A stretch of DNA of 18,110 nucleotides, from contig JAFQOY010000180.1 of assembly GCA_017412025.1 (NCBI GenBank), positions 1 through 18,110 of the forward strand, read 5' to 3'. Positions 13,342 to 18,110 of the stretch are shown here, one piece after another. The notes beneath the pieces are model-generated. The model was not told the DNA's origin. It worked only from the letters and a program-made list of their open reading frames with translations, and did not search any database. The first letter of the stretch is position 1. Each line of letters starts with the position of its first letter. The position numbers and the translations under genes were made by a program. Source of the stretch: Clostridia bacterium (GTDB lineage Bacteria > Bacillota_A > Clostridia > Christensenellales > Aristaeellaceae).

Positions 13342-16300
13342 TCACACCAGATATCCGACGCCCGCGCGCACCAGATACAGCACGCGCTCCTCAACGGGCG
13401 TGCCGGTGATTTTTTCAAGCGCCTCGGCGTAGATCGCAAGCTGCGGCCTGTGTTTTTCAAGCACGGCAGCAATGTCCTTCGGCGAATCCGTCTTGTAATC
13501 CACCAGGATCCACTTTCCCTTTTCCATAAAGCAGCAGTCGATCACGCCCTGCACCAGCTGCGTCTGCCTCTGCGCATCCGTCCGCCTGAACGTAAACGCC
13601 CATTCGCGCTCCACACGATCGCTGTTAAGCAGGCGCACGCCGAGAGGCGACGCAAAAAACTGCGTCAGCATGCGCGCGGGAACAGCGGCGTACTCACCCT
13701 GCGCAACGACGCCGTCCGCCAGCATCCCTTCCCTCTGTGCCGCAATTTCCTCTTCGATGCGCGGCGATGCGCGCAGCGCGTCAAGGTCGATCATGCGCAT
13801 CATCCTGTGGAACGCCGTGCCGATCTGCGCGCCCGTCATCTGCCTTTCCTGCATGAACTGCGGCAGCCGCATGATCTGCGCCTCTCTCTGATGCAGCTCG
13901 TCGTCCGTCCCGCGCTTTTCGTCCCGGATGACGCTGCTCACGCTGCGCTTGCGCACGGCCCTGCCGCCGTCCCCCGGCACAAAGCGCATCAGCTCCGCCA
14001 GCGCCAGGTCTTCAAGCGGCTCGGCGTCAAGCCTCGCCAGCAGGCGCGTCACATTTTCATCCGAACGTTTCTCCCTCTCCCGCTGCTGCGCAGCGCTGTG
14101 CGCATACACATGCCAGAGTGACTTCCCTGCCTTCACCGCTTCCTCGCGGATATCAAGGCTTGCGCCTGCGGCCATCAGCATCGGGCAGATCATGTCAAGT
14201 CCCGTGCGCATCGCGCGGATGCTTCCTTTTCCCGTCTCCTGCCGCCACAGCGGCGCAGCCGCTTCCGCGCCGCTGTCGCCGATGAGAATCAGCCGCTCTC
14301 TCGCGCGCGTCATGGCCACATAGAGGATGCGGATTTCCTCCGACAGCTGTTCCTGCCCGATCTTCTGCCGGATCGCACGGCGCAGCATCGTATCGCGTTC
14401 GCTTGAAAGCTGCGTATCCACGCACGGCAGGCCGACGCCCAGCTGCGCATGCATCAGCAGGCGGGCGCTCTGATGGCGCACGCTCATCCTTCTTCCCATG
14501 CCCAGAACAATCACCACCGGAAACTCCAGTCCCTTGCTCTTGTGCGTGGTCATGATGCGCACGACGTCTTCATTTTCGCCGATCGCGCTGGCGCTCATGG
14601 AATCTCCGCCCGCCTTCAGCCGCGCCGCATAGCGCAGGAACGCATGCAGCAAGCCGCCCTGCGTGCTCATAAACGTGCGCGCCCGGTGGACGAGCAGATG
14701 GAGATTGGCCTGGCGCGCAGCGCCGCCCGGCAGCGCGCCCGCCTGCGCCAGAAAGCCCGTCTCCGCGTAGATGCGCTCGATCAGCCTGTCCACGCCCTGA
14801 TGGCGCGCGCACAGCCTCCAGCGTTCCATCTTCTCTTCAAACGCATGCAGCCTGCCCGCCAGCGCATCGTCCATCTCTTCCCTGTAGCGGCGCACAGCCT
14901 CATGATACGGCGTCTTGCTGTCCGGCGTATGCATGCGGACAGCGGCAAGATCGTTTTCATCCAGCCCCAGCGCCGGGCCGCGCAGCGCGGCAAGCAGCGC
15001 GTCGTCCTGCGCGCCGTTGGCCACGGCGGCAAGCAGCGCCATCATCGAGCGGATTTCCGGAATATCAAAATACCCTTCGCCCGCGTCGCAGAACACGGGA
15101 ATGCCCTCCGCCGCCAGCACTTCCGCCGCCAGCGGCGCGCTCTGGCGCGCCACGCGCATCAGCACCGCCATATCACGGTAGCGCAGCGGCCGCTCTGCGC
15201 CCGCCTTCGCGTCGTAAAACGGCTGTCCCACCAGCGCACGGATGCGCTGCGCTGCAATCAGCGCCTCACGCTGCACGCTGACCAGCTCCTGCTGCTCGTC
15301 CTGTTCATCCCCCTGCGCATCCTCCTGCGCGCCCGCCTCGCGGTAGATGATATGCAGCTCCAGCGGCGGATCATCCTCCCGCTGCGGCAGGCCGGGCACG
15401 AGCGCCTCCCTCGCGTCGTATTCAATCTCAGTCACGTCGCCGCGCATGATGCGCTCAAACACGGCGTTCACGCCGTGGAGCACATTCGCGCGGGAACGGA
15501 AATTGCATTGCAGGTCGATGCGCTTTGCCTGCGTTTCCTCCTCGCAGTCATAGCGCGCCGCCTTCTCAAGGAAGAGAGAGGGCTCCGCCTGGCGGAAGCG
15601 ATAGATGCTCTGCTTGACGTCGCCCACCAGAAACAGGCCGTCCTCCCGGGCAAAGCTGCCGATGATCGCCTCCTGAATGGCGCTGGAATCCTGATACTCG
15701 TCGATGAACACATATCTGTACTGCGCATGCAGCGCACGGCGCACCGGTTCCTTGGCAAGCGCCTTCAGCGCTCCGTGCTCCAGATCGTCAAAATCCATCA
15801 GCCCCCGCTGCCGCTTGGCTGCACCGTAAAGCGCCTGGTACGTGCGCACCAGCTCGCCTATGCCAGCAAGCGGCGCGCGCGTCATGCGCATATCTGCCGC
15901 CGCCTCCTCAAGCGTCACGGAAAATTCCTCCGCCAGCGCACGGATTGCCTTTTTCAGCGCATCCCTGCGCTGCTTGACGCATTCTGCCGTCTCTTCGTCA
16001 AATACGTCCGTCTTTTTCTTCCTGGCAAGCGGCGCAAAGGAGGCGCCGCCAAGCGCGGCATGCAGCGCGGCGTAACCGCTTTCCGCCGCGTCGCCCAGCT
16101 CAAGCACAAGGGAAACGTCCTGCGCGCAGGCGTCTGCGTAGTGCGCGGGACCGCGTTCGCCGCGGCAGAGCGCAAGCGTCTCCTGCGCATCGGAGAGCAT
16201 CAGCTTGAGCATATCCCCCGCATGCTCAAGCAGCAGGCGCACCGCTGCGCTCTCCTCCATCTGCTCTTCATCCACGCCGCACTGTGCGATCGCAGCGTCA

Positions 16301-16842
16301 AGCCACGCCTGCGGATCCGGCCGCGTCATCATAAAACGATCCATTCCGCGCGCCAGTTCGGCAAGCTCTTCCTGCGTATAGCAGCGGTCCGCCGCCATGA
16401 AATCACCGCTGCCCACCTCATAGCAGGCGTAAAGCGCATCCTCCATCGCCTGCTGCGCCAGCACGCCGCACTCCTGCTCGTCTCCGATGCGGAAGGATGG
16501 ATCCACGCCCAGCACCTGAAAGTGATCCCGGATCAGATTGCCGCAGAAGCGGTGCAGCGTCGATATGCTTGCGCGGGAAAGCGCCATGGCCTGTTCGCTC
16601 AGCTCCGGACGCTCCTGTGCCGCTTTCAGCAGCGCATCGCCGATGCGCAGGCGCATTTCGCCTGCGGCGGCATTGGTAAAGGTCACCACCAGCATCTGTT
16701 CAATCGGGCATCCTTCTTTGACAAGCTGAACGATGCGCTCCACGAGCACCGCCGTCTTGCCCGATCCTGCGGCGGCGCAGACGATCAGGCTGTGTCCCCG
16801 ATCCTCAATCGCGTCCCTCTGCTGCTGTGTCCACTGCGGCAT
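13342..16842 (-). CDS. addA: ATP-dependent helicase/nuclease subunit A (AddA)
   Basis: The 1166-residue protein is a UvrD-type helicase fused to a RecB-type nuclease, as in AddA (about 1230 residues in Bacillus subtilis). Helicase motifs: Walker A AAAGSGKT 23-30, TFTNAAAGEM 54-63, DEYQDSS 381-387, VGDVKQSIYRFR 406-417, THKSKGLEFP 766-775 and YVAMTRARERL 841-851. The C-terminal nuclease has FHRMM (His1012), QGVIDCC (Asp1102) and VDYKTDS (Asp1115, Lys1117). With AddB it processes double-strand DNA ends for recombination. The start is ATG 16842 with AGGAGGG 6 nt before. AddB, usually encoded directly upstream, is absent here: the upstream gene is divergent and unrelated. All catalytic motifs are present, so the gene appears functional. 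Confidence 0.95.
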   Translation of the reverse strand: MPQWTQQQRDAIEDRGHSLIVCAAAGSGKTAVLVERIVQLVKEGCPIEQMLVVTFTNAAAGEMRLRIGDALLKAAQERPELSEQAMALSRASISTLHRFCGNLIRDHFQVLGVDPSFRIGDEQECGVLAQQAMEDALYACYEVGSGDFMAADRCYTQEELAELARGMDRFMMTRPDPQAWLDAAIAQCGVDEEQMEESAAVRLLLEHAGDMLKLMLSDAQETLALCRGERGPAHYADACAQDVSLVLELGDAAESGYAALHAALGGASFAPLARKKKTDVFDEETAECVKQRRDALKKAIRALAEEFSVTLEEAAADMRMTRAPLAGIGELVRTYQALYGAAKRQRGLMDFDDLEHGALKALAKEPVRRALHAQYRYVFIDEYQDSSAIQEAIIGSFAREDGLFLVGDVKQSIYRFRQAEPSLFLEKAARYDCEEETQAKRIDLQCNFRSRANVLHGVNAVFERIMRGDVTEIEYDAREALVPGLPQREDDPPLELHIIYREAGAQEDAQGDEQDEQQELVSVQREALIAAQRIRALVGQPFYDAKAGAERPLRYRDMAVLMRVARQSAPLAAEVLAAEGIPVFCDAGEGYFDIPEIRSMMALLAAVANGAQDDALLAALRGPALGLDENDLAAVRMHTPDSKTPYHEAVRRYREEMDDALAGRLHAFEEKMERWRLCARHQGVDRLIERIYAETGFLAQAGALPGGAARQANLHLLVHRARTFMSTQGGLLHAFLRYAARLKAGGDSMSASAIGENEDVVRIMTTHKSKGLEFPVVIVLGMGRRMSVRHQSARLLMHAQLGVGLPCVDTQLSSERDTMLRRAIRQKIGQEQLSEEIRILYVAMTRARERLILIGDSGAEAAAPLWRQETGKGSIRAMRTGLDMICPMLMAAGASLDIREEAVKAGKSLWHVYAHSAAQQREREKRSDENVTRLLARLDAEPLEDLALAELMRFVPGDGGRAVRKRSVSSVIRDEKRGTDDELHQREAQIMRLPQFMQERQMTGAQIGTAFHRMMRMIDLDALRASPRIEEEIAAQREGMLADGVVAQGEYAAVPARMLTQFFASPLGVRLLNSDRVEREWAFTFRRTDAQRQTQLVQGVIDCCFMEKGKWILVDYKTDSPKDIAAVLEKHRPQLAIYAEALEKITGTPVEERVLYLVRAGVGYLV

Positions 16843-16862
16843 AGCTTTCCCTCCTGCGCTTT

Positions 16863-16884
16863 CATGTGATCATTATAGCACATG
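16863..16884 (-). promoter_or_regulatory. Probable extended -10 promoter of addA, within a small palindrome
   Basis: On the minus strand a TG-C-TATAAT extended -10 element (TATAAT at 16877-16872) precedes addA by about 30 nt; no good -35 box is seen. CATGTG (16863-16868) and CACATG (16879-16884) mirror each other around it, a possible repressor site. It does not fit the usual Firmicutes LexA box. Confidence 0.5.
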
Positions 16885-16922
16885 TCGGCCCGTCATGCAT
16901 CAGATGCGCCTGTGATCAGGCC

Positions 16923-16946
16923 AATTCCCTGATTTCGCAGGGAATT
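16923..16946. promoter_or_regulatory. 9-bp perfect palindrome just upstream of the Tat-protein promoter
   Basis: AATTCCCTG (16923-16931) and CAGGGAATT (16938-16946) flank a 6-nt centre and end 1 nt before the -35 box at 16948. This is a usual place for an activator or a repressor to bind. It lies in the divergent addA/Tat-protein intergenic region, so it could affect both. Confidence 0.5.
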
Positions 16947-16947
16947 C

Positions 16948-16976
16948 TTGACAGCTTCTGTCTCGTGTGTTATTAT
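16948..16976 (+). promoter_or_regulatory. Strong promoter of the Tat-exported protein gene
   Basis: TTGACA (16948-16953), a 17-nt spacer and TATTAT (16971-16976) lie just upstream of the gene, which begins at 17013 after a GAGGAGG ribosome binding site 8 nt before the ATG. Confidence 0.8.
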
Positions 16977-17012
16977 GTTAACAAATAAATTGTATACGAG
17001 GAGGATTTTCCC

Positions 17013-17627
17013 ATGATCCAGTCCCGCCGTGATTTCCTCAAGAGCGCCGGCAAGATCGCCGTCGCCGCTTCCGTCGCTTCCGTCGTCCCGATGAGCGCCA
17101 TGGCTGAGAAGCCGGCCCATCCGTTCACCTACGTGCACCTCGATCCGGACGCCACCGCCGACCGCGCATACGACGCCTTCTCCAAGCTGGGCGGCTGCTG
17201 CGTGTCCGTCGCCGACGCGATCATCGGCCCGCTGGCCGACGTCGTGGGCGCTCCGTTTGACGGCGTTCCGGTCCAGATGTTCACCAACGGCGGCGCTGGC
17301 TACGGCCAGAACTCCCTGTGCGGCTGCATCGGCGGCGCTGCTGCCTGCATCGGCCTGGTCTGCGACAAGGCGACCTCCAGCGCGATCCTCAAGGAGCTGT
17401 GCACCTGGTACAAGGAGACCAACCTGCCGATCTACGACAAGAAGGAAAAGGCTCTGGCGCAGGTCGTTCCGGGCTCTGTGAACTGCATCGACTCCCTGGG
17501 CAAGTTCTTCGCCGCCACCGGCATCACCACCCTGGCCGATCCGGGCCGCGTGGTTCGCTGCTCCTGCCTGGCCGCCGACGTCGCCAAGAAGACTGTCGAG
17601 CTGCTTAACGCGCACTACGGCGTGTAA
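17013..17627 (+). CDS. Tat-exported cysteine-rich protein (C_GCAxxG_C_C-like, putative redox protein)
   Basis: The 204-residue protein begins with a twin-arginine signal, SRRDFLK at 4-10, a hydrophobic stretch and SAMA near 28-31 before cleavage, so it is probably exported folded, with a cofactor already in place. The mature part has ten cysteines: Cys62-Cys63, Cys103, Cys105, Cys112, Cys117, Cys130, Cys158, Cys183 and Cys185. The core LCGCIGGAAACIGLVC resembles the C_GCAxxG_C_C family of putative redox-active proteins and the related split-Soret cytochromes; no CxxCH heme motif is present. Every lysine codon is AAG and other codons are equally biased, which with the strong promoter and terminator suggests an abundant protein. 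It is a single-gene transcription unit. The precise function and cofactor (iron-sulfur or heme) are not known from the sequence. Confidence 0.75.
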   Translation: MIQSRRDFLKSAGKIAVAASVASVVPMSAMAEKPAHPFTYVHLDPDATADRAYDAFSKLGGCCVSVADAIIGPLADVVGAPFDGVPVQMFTNGGAGYGQNSLCGCIGGAAACIGLVCDKATSSAILKELCTWYKETNLPIYDKKEKALAQVVPGSVNCIDSLGKFFAATGITTLADPGRVVRCSCLAADVAKKTVELLNAHYGV

Positions 17628-17640
17628 TTTTCCCAAAAGC

Positions 17641-17672
17641 AAAGAACGCTTCCAGCCGGAGGCGTTCTTTTT
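17641..17672 (+). terminator. Intrinsic terminator of the Tat-exported protein gene
   Basis: AAAGAACGC (17641-17649) pairs with GCGTTCTTT (17662-17670), with an inner TCC/GGA extension and further T residues at the end. It may also serve the convergent membrane-protein gene ending at 17691. Confidence 0.9.
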
Positions 17673-17690
17673 ATATCTTCAATCATACCA

Positions 17691-18110
17691 TTACAGCAGT
17701 CCGCGCCCAATTCTGTGCAGCCAGAGCGCACAGATCAGAAGCGACATGAGCGCAAGCAGCACGGACGCACAGGCGCAGACCCAAAGCGTCCAGTCCATCG
17801 CGAATGTGCATCCCGCCGCGGCCGCAGCAATCGCCGTCAGTTCCAGCGCATTCCTTGCCGCCGGATGCATCTTTTTTCTCGAGGGTATTCCGCGCCGCAG
17901 CAACCCCCGCAGCGACAGCTGCGTCAGGCGCGCCAGCACGAGCAGCGCACAGAGGGACGCCAGCAGCCTGAACGCCACGCACACAGCGGCAGCGATCCGC
18001 TCGTCTGTCAGTCTGCCCAGGAGCGAAGCCCAGCCGCCGCCGAGAACCGCCGCAGCGGCCATCAGCCCTGCAATCAGCACGCCGCCCATGGACAGCGCGC
18101 AGGCGTCGCC
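17691..18110 (-). CDS. Unrecognised integral membrane protein, C-terminal part (runs off the window)
   Basis: The minus-strand frame is open from the window edge to a TAA at 17691, giving about 139 residues. An internal ATG at 18089 has no ribosome binding site, and the codons before it read on as G-D-A-C-A-L-S, so the gene most likely starts outside the window. Four hydrophobic stretches are seen: VLIAGLMAAAAVLGGGW, AAAVCVAFRLLASLCALLVL, LTAIAAAAAGCTFAMDW and ACASVLLALMSLLICALWL. A basic loop (RGLLRRGIPSRKKMHP) lies between the second and third and is probably cytoplasmic. No family could be assigned. It is convergent with the Tat-protein gene. Confidence 0.6.
   Translation of the reverse strand, partial: GDACALSMGGVLIAGLMAAAAVLGGGWASLLGRLTDERIAAAVCVAFRLLASLCALLVLARLTQLSLRGLLRRGIPSRKKMHPAARNALELTAIAAAAAGCTFAMDWTLWVCACASVLLALMSLLICALWLHRIGRGLL

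Overview
The window looks like chromosomal DNA of a high-GC member of the Bacillota, probably a gut Clostridia lineage. This is inferred from AGGAGG-type ribosome binding sites throughout, consensus sigma-A promoters, an AddA-type helicase-nuclease, a LacL/LacM-type beta-galactosidase, a BspA-like surface protein and a monoderm-style ABC efflux operon. Genus cannot be told from sequence reading alone. Base composition is GC-rich except for a visibly AT-rich stretch (about 590-2230) carrying one AAA+/DUF4143 ATPase gene, which looks acquired.

Layout. 1-238 (-): start of a secreted BspA-like repeat protein, with a promoter and a structured leader of about 240 nt (239-511). 541-2035: terminator, AAA+/DUF4143 ATPase (-), and its promoter overlapped by a perfect 12-bp inverted repeat. 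2163-5209 (-): lacL-lacM, the two-subunit GH2 beta-galactosidase, with a 17-nt gene overlap, its own promoter and a strong terminator. 5231-6366 (-): a pair of half-size chromate-transporter (CHR) proteins joined by an ATGA overlap. 6451-6611: a 161-bp end-to-end fold-back element without a gene. 6637-11572 (+): a consensus promoter drives a four-gene operon: ABC ATPase, two-module FtsX-type permease, HlyD-like adaptor and TetR-family regulator. It ends in a terminator shared with the convergent mgtE. 11592-13301 (-): the magnesium channel gene mgtE, preceded by a leader of about 315 nt holding a promoter, a possible small ORF, an intrinsic terminator and a further nested hairpin. 13342-16842 (-): addA without an adjacent addB. 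16923-17672 (+): a strongly promoted, codon-optimised gene for a Tat-exported, cysteine-rich protein resembling the C_GCAxxG_C_C family. 17691-18110 (-): the 3' part of an unrecognised membrane protein gene.

Most genes are recognisable housekeeping or accessory functions. The parts that known families do not explain are non-coding: the mgtE leader (12983-13301), the fold-back element (6451-6611), and the leader of the BspA-like gene. No CRISPR array, rRNA, tRNA, integrase or transposase gene was seen.
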